Notes: generated from the letters alone by a model not told the origin. A DNA stretch of 36,974 nucleotides from Streptomyces jeddahensis (GCF_001642995.1 NZ_LOHS01000017.1:1-36974); one strand, 5' to 3'. Positions 23,351 through 31,867 are shown, numbered from the stretch's first letter. A program made the numbers and translations.

Positions 23351-24706
23351 TCAGACCGTGTGCTCGTCCGCCACCGACAGCGCCTCGTCCAGCGCCGCCA
23401 GGCCCTCCTTCGCCTCGGCCTCCGAGATGGTGCAGGGAGGTACGACATGGGTGCGGTTCATGTTCACGAAGGGCCACAGGCCGTGCTTCTTCGCGGCGGC
23501 GGCGAACGCCGCCATGGGGGCGTTCGCATCGCCCGCCGCGTTGTACGGCACCAGCGGCTCCCGGGTCTCCCGGTCCCGTACCAGCTCCACGGCCCAGAAG
23601 GCCCCCAGGCCGCGCACCTCGCCGACGCTCGGGTGGCGCCCGGCGAGCTCGTGCAGGCCGGGCCCGAGCACGGTCGCGCCGATGTGCGCCGCGTGCTCGA
23701 CGACGCCCTCCTCCGCCATGACGCCGATCGTCGCGACGGCGGCGGCGCAGGCCAGCGGATGGCCGGAGTACGTGAGCCCGCCCGGGTAGGGCCTGCGGGC
23801 GAACGTCTCGGCGATGGCGCCCGAGATCGCGACACCGCCGAGCGGCACGTATCCGGAGTTGACGCCCTTGGCGAACGTCATCAGGTCCGGCACCACGTCG
23901 AAGTGCTCGGCCGCGAACCACGTGCCCGTACGGCCGAAGCCCGCCATCACCTCGTCCAGGACGAAGACGATGCCGTACCGGTCGCAGATCTCGCGGACGC
24001 CCGCGAGATAGCCCGGCGGCGGCACCATGATCCCGGCCGTGCCGGGCACCGTTTCGAGGATGATCGCGGCGATCGTCGCCGGGCCCTCGAAGGCGATCGT
24101 GTCCTCGAGGTGCTGCAGCGCGCGCTGGCACTCCTGCTCCTCGGTCTCCGCGTGGAACGGCGAGCGGTAGAGGAAGGGCGCCCAGAAGTGGACGACGCCC
24201 GCGGAGCCGTTGTCGGACGGCCAGCGGCGCGGGTCGCCCGTGACGTTGATCGCCGTCGACGTGGCGCCGTGGTAGGAGCGGTATGCGCTGAGGACCTTGT
24301 GGCGGCCGGTGTGCAGACGCGCCATGCGCACGGCGTTCTCGACGGCCTCCGCGCCGCCGTTGGTGAAGAAGATCTTGTCCAGGTCGCCGGGGGTCCGCTC
24401 GGCGACCAGACGCGCGGCCTCCGAGCGGGCCTCGAGGGCGAAGGCGGGCGCGAAGGTGGCGAGCTTCCCGGCCTGCTCCTGGATGGCCGCGACGACCTTC
24501 GGGTGCTGATAGCCGATGTTCGCGAAGACGAGGCCGCTGGTGAAGTCCAGGTAGCGGTTGCCGTCGTAGTCCCAGAAGTACGACCCCTCGGCACCGGCGA
24601 CGGCGAGCGGGTCGATGAGCTCCTGCGCTGACCAGGAGTGGAAGACGTGCGCGCGGTCCGCGGCCTTCACGGCGGCGCCGGCCTGGGAAGGGGTCTGAGG
24701 GGTCAT
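23351..24706 (-). CDS. Class III (omega) aminotransferase
   Basis: A 451-aa PLP enzyme of the acetylornithine/beta-alanine/GABA aminotransferase fold. Key sites: FTNGGAEAVENAVRMAR (phosphate-binding loop, about 114-130), YHGAT (145-149), the cofactor Asp251 in VLDEVMAGFGRTG, and Schiff-base Lys280 in TFAKGVNSGYVPLGG. It resembles the aspartate-aminotransferase-family or omega-amino-acid:pyruvate enzymes; the amino donor cannot be read from sequence. Start: the ATG at 24706 (MTPQTPSQAG) is preferred to the upstream GTG nine codons earlier. It is followed by a GntR regulator on the same strand and is divergent from the Ser/Thr kinase. Confidence 0.92.
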   Translation of the reverse strand: MTPQTPSQAGAAVKAADRAHVFHSWSAQELIDPLAVAGAEGSYFWDYDGNRYLDFTSGLVFANIGYQHPKVVAAIQEQAGKLATFAPAFALEARSEAARLVAERTPGDLDKIFFTNGGAEAVENAVRMARLHTGRHKVLSAYRSYHGATSTAINVTGDPRRWPSDNGSAGVVHFWAPFLYRSPFHAETEEQECQRALQHLEDTIAFEGPATIAAIILETVPGTAGIMVPPPGYLAGVREICDRYGIVFVLDEVMAGFGRTGTWFAAEHFDVVPDLMTFAKGVNSGYVPLGGVAISGAIAETFARRPYPGGLTYSGHPLACAAAVATIGVMAEEGVVEHAAHIGATVLGPGLHELAGRHPSVGEVRGLGAFWAVELVRDRETREPLVPYNAAGDANAPMAAFAAAAKKHGLWPFVNMNRTHVVPPCTISEAEAKEGLAALDEALSVADEHTV

Positions 24707-24784
24707 GCGGGCGAGCGTAGGTGTGACCGGCACCTACCGGGTATCGGCGTCCTGTCTGCGCTCCGGCGCTTTCCGCGACAGTAT

Positions 24785-24844
24785 GTCGGGGCTTTTCGTC
24801 TCGGCGGTTTTCGCGTCGGGGCTTTTCGTGTCGGCGGTTTTGGC
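24785..24844. repeat. Two 30-bp tandem repeats in the aminotransferase/kinase divergent region
   Basis: Unit 1 (24785-24814) and unit 2 (24815-24844) differ at two positions. Each unit is made of two similar 15-bp halves (GTCGGGGCTTTTCGT and CTCGGCGGTTTTCGC). The block is flanked by GCGACAGTATGTCGG (24774) and GCGACAGTGTGTCGG (24843), partial further copies. It lies between the divergent start codons (24706 and 24963), so it may overlap promoters. Confidence 0.8.
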
Positions 24845-24962
24845 GACAGTGTGTCGGGCCTGGCGCGGCACTGCTCCTCGGACCGGGGCCCGCACTATTC
24901 TCGGTCTGCTGCACGTACGGGTGCATGTGCTTGGGGAGCACGTGCCGGGGGGAGGGTGAGCC

Positions 24963-27641
24963 GTGGCGCTGGAGAAGCTGGGGCCGGGGGATCCGCAGGC
25001 CATCGGGGCGTACCGGCTGCTGGCGCGGCTCGGTGCGGGGGGCATGGGCCAGGTCTATCTGGCCCGTTCGGACCGAGGGCGCACGGTCGCGGTCAAGCTG
25101 GTCCGCCGGGAGCTCGCCGAGCAGGAGGAGTTCAGGAGCCGCTTCCGGCTCGAGGTGCAGGCCGCGCGGCGGGTCGGCGGGCAGTGGACGGCGCCGGTGC
25201 TCGACGCGGATACCGAGGCGGCGATTCCGTGGGTGGCCACGGGGTATGTCGCCGGGCCATCGCTGGGGGCCGTCGTGTCCCGCGACCACGGGGCGCTGCC
25301 GGAACGTTCCGTACGCATCCTCGCGGCCGGTCTTGCGCACGCGCTGAAGGACATCCACGCGGCGGGGCTCATCCACCGGGACCTCAAGCCGTCCAACGTG
25401 CTGGTGACCATCGACGGGCCGCGCGTCATCGACTTCGGCATCGCCCGGGCGCTGGAGACCGTGACGGACGGGGGCCTGACGCGGACCGGCGCGCTGGTCG
25501 GCTCCCCCGGTTTCATGGCTCCCGAGCAGGTACGGGGCGACCGGATCACGCCCGCGTGCGACGTGTTCTGCCTCGGCTCGGTGCTGGCGTATGCGGCGAC
25601 GGGGCAGCTGCCCTTCGGCACGGCCAACAGCGGTGTGCACGCGCTGATGTTCCGTATCGCGCAGGAGGAACCGGACCTGGACCGGCTTCCCGAACGCCTC
25701 ACCGACCTGGTTCGCGACTGCCTCCGCAAGGACCCGGCCGCCCGTCCGTCGCTCGACGACATCCTGGACCGCACGGGTGCGCAGGACACGGTCGGCGACG
25801 GCCGCGCCCGCGACCCGTGGCTGCCGAGCGCGTTGGTCGCCCGGCTGGGGCGGCATGCGGTGCGGTTGCTGGAGACGGAGAATCCGGAGGGCGCGGGGGC
25901 GGGGGCCGCCGCCGCGGCTGGGCCGGCCGGGCCCGCCCGGCCGGCGGGGGTGCCGCAGGGCGATGCGGCGGGGACGCCGGGGGCGGATCCCGCGGGGGCG
26001 TGGCGATACGGTTCCGCAGCGGCGTCGGGCGCCACTGCGGCAGCGGCAGCTGCCCAGGGCGGTGACACGACCGCGGCACCGGGGGCTGGTCCCGCCGCGG
26101 CACACCCCGCTGGCCACGACGGTGCGCCGGCTGCGGTCCCGGGGCCCCGGCCAGCCGAAGCCCTGGGGGCTGCGCCGGCGGGAACCCAGGGGCCCACGCC
26201 CGCGGGCGGGCACGGCTCCGGACCCGCGGGCGCACAAGGGAGCGCCCCTGCCGGGAGCGCCCCTGCCGGACCACAGCACAGCGGCGCCGGTGACGCACAG
26301 CGCCCAGGGCCCGCGGGACCGCACGGAGCCGCGGGAGAGCAGGGAGCCGCGCCGCCAGAGGCACAGGGACCGGCACCAGCCGGACCACAGGGAACCGTGC
26401 CCCCAGGCGGATACGGCACCGGTCCCGCCGCCGCACCGCAAGGCACCAGCCCCGCCGCACCGCAAGGCACCAGCGTCGCCGCAGGGGCTCAGAATGGCGT
26501 CCCGACCGCCCCACAAGGCCCGACGCCCCAGGCGGTCCCAGGGGCCGGAACCGCAGGGCCGCACGGGCCGCACGGTGCCGGCCCCGCCAGGCCCGGAGCA
26601 CCCTGGCCCCCCGAGGCCCAAGCCGGCGGCTCCGGCCCGGCAGTCCACGCCAATGAACCGCCGTACGGGCCCGATGGGCCCGGCGGACAGGGCGGCACCC
26701 CACCGCCGCCCGGCAGCCCCGGGCAGCCCCCCGTCGACCACCTCCCCACGCAGATCTCCGGCCCCCCGCCCGTCCCGGCCCCGCGGCCCTCGGGGCAGCC
26801 CGGTGCGCCCGGGTACGGCTATCCGCAGGGCCATTCCCAGCCCCACCCGTCGGCCTACGGCTACCCGCAGCCAGGCGGATACGGCCCCTCCGTGCCCCCG
26901 TACGGCCCGGGCGGCGTCCCCTCGACGTACGAGCCGTACGAGCCGGGCGGCATGGCACCCACGCCCCCGTACGGGCCGGGGAGCGCCCCGTCCGTGTACG
27001 GCACCGTCGTCGGCGGTCCCGGGAGCGGGCACGAGCCCCCGCCCAGGAGCCGTCGCTCGACCATCGCCCTGATCGCGGCCGCTCTCGTCGTGGCGGTCGG
27101 TGCCGGGGGGTCCGTCTATGCGGTGATGAAGGGCGACGGCGAACCGCTCGCCGGCGGCGACGCCAAGCCGTCGGCCTCCTCCAGCGGCCCCGCGGAGCCG
27201 GGCTCGCAGACGCCCGGGGCAAGCGGGACGCCCTCCGGGAGTTCCGGGACGCCGCAGACGTCGCCGACCGCCTCCGTCGGCGGCGAGGTGCCGGAGAAGT
27301 ACCTCGGCACCTGGACCGGCGGCATCGACAACGACGCCGGTCACAACACGCGCCGCCTCGTCATCCAGCAGGGCGAGGTCGGTGACACCGTGCTCTCGCT
27401 GACCGCGGACGGGCCGGCCGAGGGCGGCGGAACGTATCACTGCGTGTTCCAGGCGAAGCTCGCGTCCGCCCCGTCCGGTGAGGGGCCCCTCCGTATCGGC
27501 CCGTCGACGGTGACCGCCGGTGAACCGGCGTCCTCCTGCACTCCCGGCGCCGCCACCACCCTCACGATCCTGCCGGACGGCCGCCTCCGGCGCGTGAACA
27601 CGGAGACCGGCGAGCAGTTGACGTACACGAAGGCCGGCTGA
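24963..27641 (+). CDS. Receptor-type serine/threonine protein kinase
   Basis: An 892-aa Hanks-type (PknB-like) kinase. The catalytic domain (about 16-270) has the glycine loop LGAGGMGQVYLA (23-34), Lys45 in VAVKLV, Glu64, HRDLKPSN (138-145), DFG (157-159) and MAPEQV (185-190); all are intact. Residues ~310-697 form an exceptional Pro/Gly/Ala/Gln-rich linker of almost 390 residues with repeated PAGPQG and APQGT units, ending in Tyr/Pro/Gly repeats (YGYPQ, PPYGPG). The TM helix is at 700-722 (IALIAAALVVAVGAGGSVYAVM). An extracellular Ser/Pro stalk leads to a beta-rich domain (about 777-892: EKYLGTWTGGIDN; TYHCVFQAKL; LTILPDGRLRRV). The start is GTG 24963 with GGAGGG upstream. The extracellular domain presumably senses a ligand. 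Confidence 0.95.
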   Translation: MALEKLGPGDPQAIGAYRLLARLGAGGMGQVYLARSDRGRTVAVKLVRRELAEQEEFRSRFRLEVQAARRVGGQWTAPVLDADTEAAIPWVATGYVAGPSLGAVVSRDHGALPERSVRILAAGLAHALKDIHAAGLIHRDLKPSNVLVTIDGPRVIDFGIARALETVTDGGLTRTGALVGSPGFMAPEQVRGDRITPACDVFCLGSVLAYAATGQLPFGTANSGVHALMFRIAQEEPDLDRLPERLTDLVRDCLRKDPAARPSLDDILDRTGAQDTVGDGRARDPWLPSALVARLGRHAVRLLETENPEGAGAGAAAAAGPAGPARPAGVPQGDAAGTPGADPAGAWRYGSAAASGATAAAAAAQGGDTTAAPGAGPAAAHPAGHDGAPAAVPGPRPAEALGAAPAGTQGPTPAGGHGSGPAGAQGSAPAGSAPAGPQHSGAGDAQRPGPAGPHGAAGEQGAAPPEAQGPAPAGPQGTVPPGGYGTGPAAAPQGTSPAAPQGTSVAAGAQNGVPTAPQGPTPQAVPGAGTAGPHGPHGAGPARPGAPWPPEAQAGGSGPAVHANEPPYGPDGPGGQGGTPPPPGSPGQPPVDHLPTQISGPPPVPAPRPSGQPGAPGYGYPQGHSQPHPSAYGYPQPGGYGPSVPPYGPGGVPSTYEPYEPGGMAPTPPYGPGSAPSVYGTVVGGPGSGHEPPPRSRRSTIALIAAALVVAVGAGGSVYAVMKGDGEPLAGGDAKPSASSSGPAEPGSQTPGASGTPSGSSGTPQTSPTASVGGEVPEKYLGTWTGGIDNDAGHNTRRLVIQQGEVGDTVLSLTADGPAEGGGTYHCVFQAKLASAPSGEGPLRIGPSTVTAGEPASSCTPGAATTLTILPDGRLRRVNTETGEQLTYTKAG

Positions 27642-27694
27642 CCACCGTCACGAAGCCCGGCTGACCCCCGTCACGAAGCCCGGCTGACCACCGT
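27626..27694. repeat. Three 23-bp tandem repeats spanning the kinase stop codon
   Basis: CACGAAGCCCGGCTGACCACCGT-type units at 27626, 27649 and 27672. Copy 1 contains the kinase's last codons and its TGA; copies 2 and 3 carry the same TGA downstream. The copies differ at only one or two positions each, so the duplication is recent. Confidence 0.9.
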
Positions 27695-27817
27695 CGTTGA
27701 ACTCCGGACGAACATCTGACGACCATTCAGGCAAAGCGTTCCGCCTCGGGCCGACGGCCCGTACGGTGACCGGACCGACGAGCCGGTGACCGGCGATGAG
27801 GGGGCGGGGGGAACGTC

Positions 27818-29362
27818 GTGGAGTGGCTCAGCGCCGAGAACATCGTGGCTGTCGGCACCGCCGTGCTCGGCGTGCTGACCTCGGCCGGCGTGCTCTGGTA
27901 CGAGCGCCGCGTCCCCCGCCGCAAACGCATCGGCTACCGGATCCAGCTCGACACGCCCATAGGCCGGGACGGCCACGACGGCAGGGCGAACGTACGTCTC
28001 GGCTGGTTCGCCGAGGCCCCCGGCATGGAGGACGCCACGCTCGTCCTCCTGCGGATCGAGAACGACGGCTCGCAGAGCATCGATGAGAGCGACTACACCC
28101 GGCGCGAACTGCACGGTCTGGAAGCCGTCTTCGCCGAGCGGACGATCCGGGGCGTCGTCGTCAGCGTGCCCCGGACCGCCTCCCACCTGATGGGCCATTT
28201 CACCGAGGCCGCGGGCCTGCGCTACGACGGCGCCACCCTCTGCATCCCCCGCGTCCCGCTCAACAGGGGCGAGCACTACAAACTGCTGTGCGTGCTCTCC
28301 GGCGGCGGCGTCGGCCGCGAGGTCAGGCTCGAGGGAGGCATCAAGGAGGGCGATATCAAGCCCAACCGGTCCACCACACCGGACGACAAGCCGCCGCTCT
28401 TCAGCCGCGCCGCCCGCGTCATCACCGTGCTGCTCACCGTCTGCGTCGTCGTCCTCGCCGGCATCATCGTCGTACGCGACGACTCGCGGCCCCCGATGGG
28501 CTGCGCGGCAGGCGAGTTGAGGGTCATCGGCTCCACGGCCTTCGCCCCGGTGATCGAGGAGCTCGCCGACAAGTACGAGAAGGACTGCGAAGCGGCGCAC
28601 CCCACCGTCACGGTGGACACCCACGGCAGCACCGCCGGCATCCGCGCCCTCGACGAAGCGGGCGCGGACGCCAAGGACGGGTCCCCGCCGGTCATCACGC
28701 TCTCCGACGGCCCGAAGCCGGCCGGCTATCCGCACCTGCGCGAAAGCCGTGTCGCCGTCTCGGTCTTCGCGCTCGTCCTGAACGACGACGTCCCCCTGAA
28801 GAACCTCAAGCTCACCGACGTCCGCCGCCTCTACCGCGGCGAGATCCGCAACTGGAAGCAGCTCGGCGGCCCCGACCTGCCCGTACGCCTGGTCAGCCGG
28901 GACGCGAACTCCGGCACCCGGCAGGTCTTCCAGCGCCGCGTCCTGGAGGCCGGCGAACTCGCCAACACCTCGCTCGACTGCGTCAACAAGGACACTCCGG
29001 ACGCCGCCGTCGTCCGCTGCGAACTCGACAGCACCGACCAGGTGCTGAAGACGGTGGCCAAGGTTCCCGGCGCCATCGGCTACAGCGAGCTCCGCGCCGC
29101 CACCAGCCTCAAGGGCCTGCACCGCCTGAACCTGGACGGCGAGGAGCCGTCCCTGGACGCCCTCGAACACGGCGACCGCGACGGCTACCCGTACCGCGAG
29201 ATCGAGTACGCCTACACCTACGGCCAGCCACCCGCCGACTCCCTCGCCTCCAGCTTCCTCGCCTACATGAGCCGAGGCAGCGGCCAGGACGTCATCCGCA
29301 CCCACGGCCACCTGCCGTGCGCGACACCGGAGGGGCTGCGGATCTGCGGCGAGGACCCCTGA
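27818..29362 (+). CDS. Two-TM membrane protein with extracellular PstS-like substrate-binding domain
   Basis: 514 aa. TM1 is about 8-27 (ENIVAVGTAVLGVLTSAGVL). Residues 28-198 form a soluble domain after basic ERRVPRRKR, so probably cytosolic, with an Ig-like feel (LVLLRIENDGSQSIDESDYT). TM2 is 201-219. Residues 233-514 are a periplasmic-binding-protein domain of PstS type: LRVIGSTAFAPVIEELADKY, HGSTAGIRAL, DVRRLYRGEIRNW, RDANSGTRQVF, GAIGYSELRA. PstS normally is a lipoprotein; here it is fused behind a TM with an inner domain, and no Pst permease genes are near. It starts at GTG 27818, 176 bp after the kinase gene and in the same direction. It likely binds an anion outside and signals or scaffolds inside. 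The long antisense frame here is a shadow. Confidence 0.88.
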   Translation: MEWLSAENIVAVGTAVLGVLTSAGVLWYERRVPRRKRIGYRIQLDTPIGRDGHDGRANVRLGWFAEAPGMEDATLVLLRIENDGSQSIDESDYTRRELHGLEAVFAERTIRGVVVSVPRTASHLMGHFTEAAGLRYDGATLCIPRVPLNRGEHYKLLCVLSGGGVGREVRLEGGIKEGDIKPNRSTTPDDKPPLFSRAARVITVLLTVCVVVLAGIIVVRDDSRPPMGCAAGELRVIGSTAFAPVIEELADKYEKDCEAAHPTVTVDTHGSTAGIRALDEAGADAKDGSPPVITLSDGPKPAGYPHLRESRVAVSVFALVLNDDVPLKNLKLTDVRRLYRGEIRNWKQLGGPDLPVRLVSRDANSGTRQVFQRRVLEAGELANTSLDCVNKDTPDAAVVRCELDSTDQVLKTVAKVPGAIGYSELRAATSLKGLHRLNLDGEEPSLDALEHGDRDGYPYREIEYAYTYGQPPADSLASSFLAYMSRGSGQDVIRTHGHLPCATPEGLRICGEDP

Positions 29363-29377
29363 CGCGCGTGGACTGAA

Positions 29378-29411
29378 AACGTCCCGGCGGCCGGAAGGCC
29401 ACCGGGACGTT
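29378..29411. terminator. Strong bidirectional hairpin before purA
   Basis: AACGTCCCGG-c-GGCC, loop GGAA, GGCC-a-CCGGGACGTT: a 15-position stem with one mismatch, between the convergent PstS-like gene and purA. It suits termination in both directions. Confidence 0.85.
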
Positions 29412-29434
29412 CTCGCGTACCGCGTCCTAGCGTC

Positions 29435-30718
29435 CTAGAGGAACGAGTTGATCTGGATCGTCTCGTCCCGGCCCGGGCCCACGCCGATCGCGGAGATCGG
29501 CGCGCCGGACATCTCCTCCAGGGCCTTGACGTAGTTCTGGGCGTTCTTCGGCAGGTCGGAGAACGACTTGGCGCCCGTGATGTCCTCGGACCAGCCCGGG
29601 AGCGTCTCGTAGACCGGCTTCGCGTGGTGGAAGTCGGACTGCGAGTACGGGAGCTCCTCGACGCGCTTGCCGTCGATCTCGTACGCGACGCAGACCGGGA
29701 TCTCCTCCCAGCCGGTCAGGACGTCCAGCTTGGTGAGGAAGAAGTCGGTCAGGCCGTTCACGCGGGTCGCGTAACGCGCGATCACCGCGTCGAACCAGCC
29801 GCAGCGGCGGTCACGGCCGGTGGTCACGCCCCGCTCGCCGCCGATGCGGCGCAGCGCCTCGCCGTCCGCGTCGAAGAGCTCGGTCGGGAACGGGCCCGCG
29901 CCGACGCGCGTCGTGTAGGCCTTGAGGATGCCGATGACCCGGCTGATCTTCGTCGGGCCCACGCCCGTGCCCGTGCAGGCGCCGCCCGCGGTCGGGTTCG
30001 AGGAGGTGACGAAGGGGTACGTGCCGTGGTCGATGTCGAGCAGCGTGCCCTGGCCCCCCTCGAAGAGGACGACCTTGTCCTGGTCGAGGGCGTCATTGAG
30101 GATCAGGGTGGTGTCCGCGACGTAGCTCTCGATCTGCGCCGCGTAACCGAGCAGCTCCTCGACGACCTGGTCCGCGGAGATCGCGCGGCGGTTGTAGAGC
30201 TTGGTGAGCAGCTGGTTCTTGACGTCGAGGGCCGCCTCGACCTTCTGCTGCAGGATCGACTCGTCGTACAGGTCCTGGACGCGGATGCCGACGCGGTTGA
30301 TCTTGTCGGCGTACGTCGGGCCGATGCCGCGGCCGGTGGTGCCGATCTTCCGCTTCCCGAGGAAGCGTTCCGTCACCTTGTCGACGGTGACGTTGTACGG
30401 CGTGATGATGTGCGCGTTACCGCTGATCAGCAGCTTGGACGTGTCGACGCCGCGCTCGTTCAGACCGCTCAGCTCGGAGAGCAGGACCGACGGGTCGACG
30501 ACGACGCCGTTGCCGATGACCGGAACGCATCCGGGGGAGAGGATTCCGGAAGGGAGGAGGTGGAGTGCATACTTCTGGTCACCTACGACCACCGTGTGGC
30601 CGGCGTTGTTACCACCCTGGTAGCGCACCACATAGTCCACGGATCCACCGAGCAGGTCGGTGGCCTTTCCCTTGCCTTCGTCACCCCACTGAGCACCGAG
30701 CAGCACAAGTGCGGGCAC
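29435..30718 (-). CDS. purA: Adenylosuccinate synthetase
   Basis: A 427-aa enzyme joining IMP and aspartate with GTP to make adenylosuccinate, the first step from IMP to AMP. The N-terminal P-loop is [16 protein letters not shown], with the IMP-binding GNNAGHTV, the [13 protein letters not shown] loop, and [17 protein letters not shown] and [13 protein letters not shown] segments. Length is canonical and all motifs are intact. It starts at GTG 30718 ([11 protein letters not shown]) with AAGGGG upstream. It is monocistronic, facing a terminator at its 3' end. A hairpin at 30801-30830 lies in its upstream region. Confidence 0.97.
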   Translation of the reverse strand: MPALVLLGAQWGDEGKGKATDLLGGSVDYVVRYQGGNNAGHTVVVGDQKYALHLLPSGILSPGCVPVIGNGVVVDPSVLLSELSGLNERGVDTSKLLISGNAHIITPYNVTVDKVTERFLGKRKIGTTGRGIGPTYADKINRVGIRVQDLYDESILQQKVEAALDVKNQLLTKLYNRRAISADQVVEELLGYAAQIESYVADTTLILNDALDQDKVVLFEGGQGTLLDIDHGTYPFVTSSNPTAGGACTGTGVGPTKISRVIGILKAYTTRVGAGPFPTELFDADGEALRRIGGERGVTTGRDRRCGWFDAVIARYATRVNGLTDFFLTKLDVLTGWEEIPVCVAYEIDGKRVEELPYSQSDFHHAKPVYETLPGWSEDITGAKSFSDLPKNAQNYVKALEEMSGAPISAIGVGPGRDETIQINSFL

Positions 30719-30800
30719 AGGCGTACACCCCTTCCGGGCGGGGCATGTCCAGGGTCAGGGGGCCGAAGCCGCCCGTACCGGTGTGCCCCGGAATAGACGA

Positions 30801-30830
30801 AGCCCCTGGGCGCAATAGCGCAAAGGGGCT
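30801..30830 (-). other. Two-step hairpin in the purA / DagK-like divergent region
   Basis: AGCCCCT (30801-30807) pairs with AGGGGCT (30824-30830), with an inner GCGC/GCGC stem. On the minus strand it lies about 83 nt upstream of the purA start; on the plus strand it precedes the divergent gene at 30873 by 42 nt. It could be a leader attenuator of purA or an operator. No purine riboswitch consensus was recognised. Confidence 0.4.
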
Positions 30831-30872
30831 CTTGCACCAAGATGCTACCCGAGGAAGCGAGGCAGGACCGAG

Positions 30873-31754
30873 GTGGCGGCTTCCGACCAGCTGCTGGTGG
30901 TCATCGATCCAGTGGCCCGGCGCAGCGATGGCGAGTCGGTACGCATTGCGAAAGACGTGCTCAGCGCGGGTGCGGCGACGAAAGTCTGCCTCCCGGACGG
31001 GCCCGAGGAATTCGCGAGAGCTCTCGCCCGGCGAGGGTCCCGGCGGCCCGTGCTGATCGGCGACGACCGGGCCCTGGCGCATGCGGTCGCCCTTCTGCAC
31101 CGCGAGCGGGAACTGGCCTCGGCCGTGCTCTCCCTGGTGCCGGTGGGCACCTCGCTGTCGCTGGCGGAGACGCTAGGGGTGCCTACGGGGGCGGTGGCGG
31201 CGGCACGGGCCGTACTGGAGGGTGTCGAGCGGCGGCTGGACCTGCTGGTCGACGACCGGGACGGCGTGGTGCTCCGGGATCTGCGGATCCCCCCGCTCAC
31301 CTTGCGAGAGGCCGCCGCGCAGCACGGCCCCGCGGGGGCGACAGCCTCGAGCGTGGTATCGGGGGTATCGGGGATACGCCCTTGGCTGCGCACCTGCCAG
31401 TCGCTCGTACGGACGCTCGTGCCGGCGCGACCGTCCCGGGACCCCGTGCCCGACCCCGGCGCCAGGTCCGGGCCCGCCCGGCTGCGGGTCGAGGTGGACG
31501 GCGTGACACTGGTCGACCTGGACCAGCCCCTGGAGGCCGTGTCCGTGGCCCCGAACGGCTCGGGCGTCGCCCACGTCGAGGTCCGCCCGTCCTCCATGAG
31601 CCCGGAGGCGGCCCCCCTGCGGGCAGCGGGCCACAGCGTGACCGTCTCGGGAGCGGACTTCCGCTACCGCGCGGACGCGCTGGTCTCCGGCCCGGTACGA
31701 AGCCGGACTTGGATGGTGCTGGCGGGGGCACTGAGGTTGACGTTGCCCGAGTGA
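30873..31754 (+). CDS. Diacylglycerol-kinase-family protein with degenerate catalytic motif
   Basis: A 293-aa protein with the DAGK/sphingosine-kinase layout: LLVVIDPVARR (N-terminal strand), GDDRALAHAVALL, then LVPVGTSLSLAETLGVP, where functional enzymes have PxGTxND(x)AR(x)LG, and a C-terminal beta domain (PARLRVEVDGVTLVDL; VRPSSMSPEAAPL; GADFRYRADALV). The usual GGDGT loop reads IGDDRAL and the conserved Asn-Asp is replaced by Leu-Ser, so lipid-kinase activity is doubtful. It starts at GTG 30873 with a weak purine-rich stretch (ACCGAGG) upstream, divergent from purA. Family call moderate to good; activity unknown. Confidence 0.78.
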   Translation: MAASDQLLVVIDPVARRSDGESVRIAKDVLSAGAATKVCLPDGPEEFARALARRGSRRPVLIGDDRALAHAVALLHRERELASAVLSLVPVGTSLSLAETLGVPTGAVAAARAVLEGVERRLDLLVDDRDGVVLRDLRIPPLTLREAAAQHGPAGATASSVVSGVSGIRPWLRTCQSLVRTLVPARPSRDPVPDPGARSGPARLRVEVDGVTLVDLDQPLEAVSVAPNGSGVAHVEVRPSSMSPEAAPLRAAGHSVTVSGADFRYRADALVSGPVRSRTWMVLAGALRLTLPE

Positions 31755-31811
31755 GGGTTGCGCGGAGGGGTTGCCCGGCTGAGGGTGGGTCCTCCCGGAT
31801 CAGCCGTCCTC

Positions 31812-31867
31812 GGATCAGCCGCTGCCGAAGGTCCTGTCGGGATCAGCCGCTGCCGAATGTCCTGTCG
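31812..31867. repeat. Two 28-bp tandem repeats spanning the MarR gene stop codon
   Basis: Copies at 31812-31839 and 31840-31867 differ at one position (g/t). The second copy encodes the last codons and TGA of the MarR/GbsR gene; the first lies just past the stop. A shorter GGATCAGCCG piece precedes them at 31797. Confidence 0.9.

Noticed and set aside
20642..24631. 1329-aa plus-strand open frame
   Set aside because: It crosses the SLATT gene in another frame and is antisense to three recognisable genes; no domain seen.
24734..25045. Small minus-strand repeat protein (KTADTKSPD units)
   Set aside because: It is the translation of the 30-bp intergenic repeat plus antisense kinase sequence, with no start signal.
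23136..27440. 1434-aa minus-strand open frame across aminotransferase and kinase
   Set aside because: It runs through the real aminotransferase in another frame and is Arg/Gly/Ala-rich low-complexity; a GC artefact.
27671..29311. 546-aa minus-strand open frame antisense to the PstS-like gene
   Set aside because: It is a high-GC shadow; the plus strand has PstS motifs and TM helices, while the antisense product is compositionally biased with no motif.
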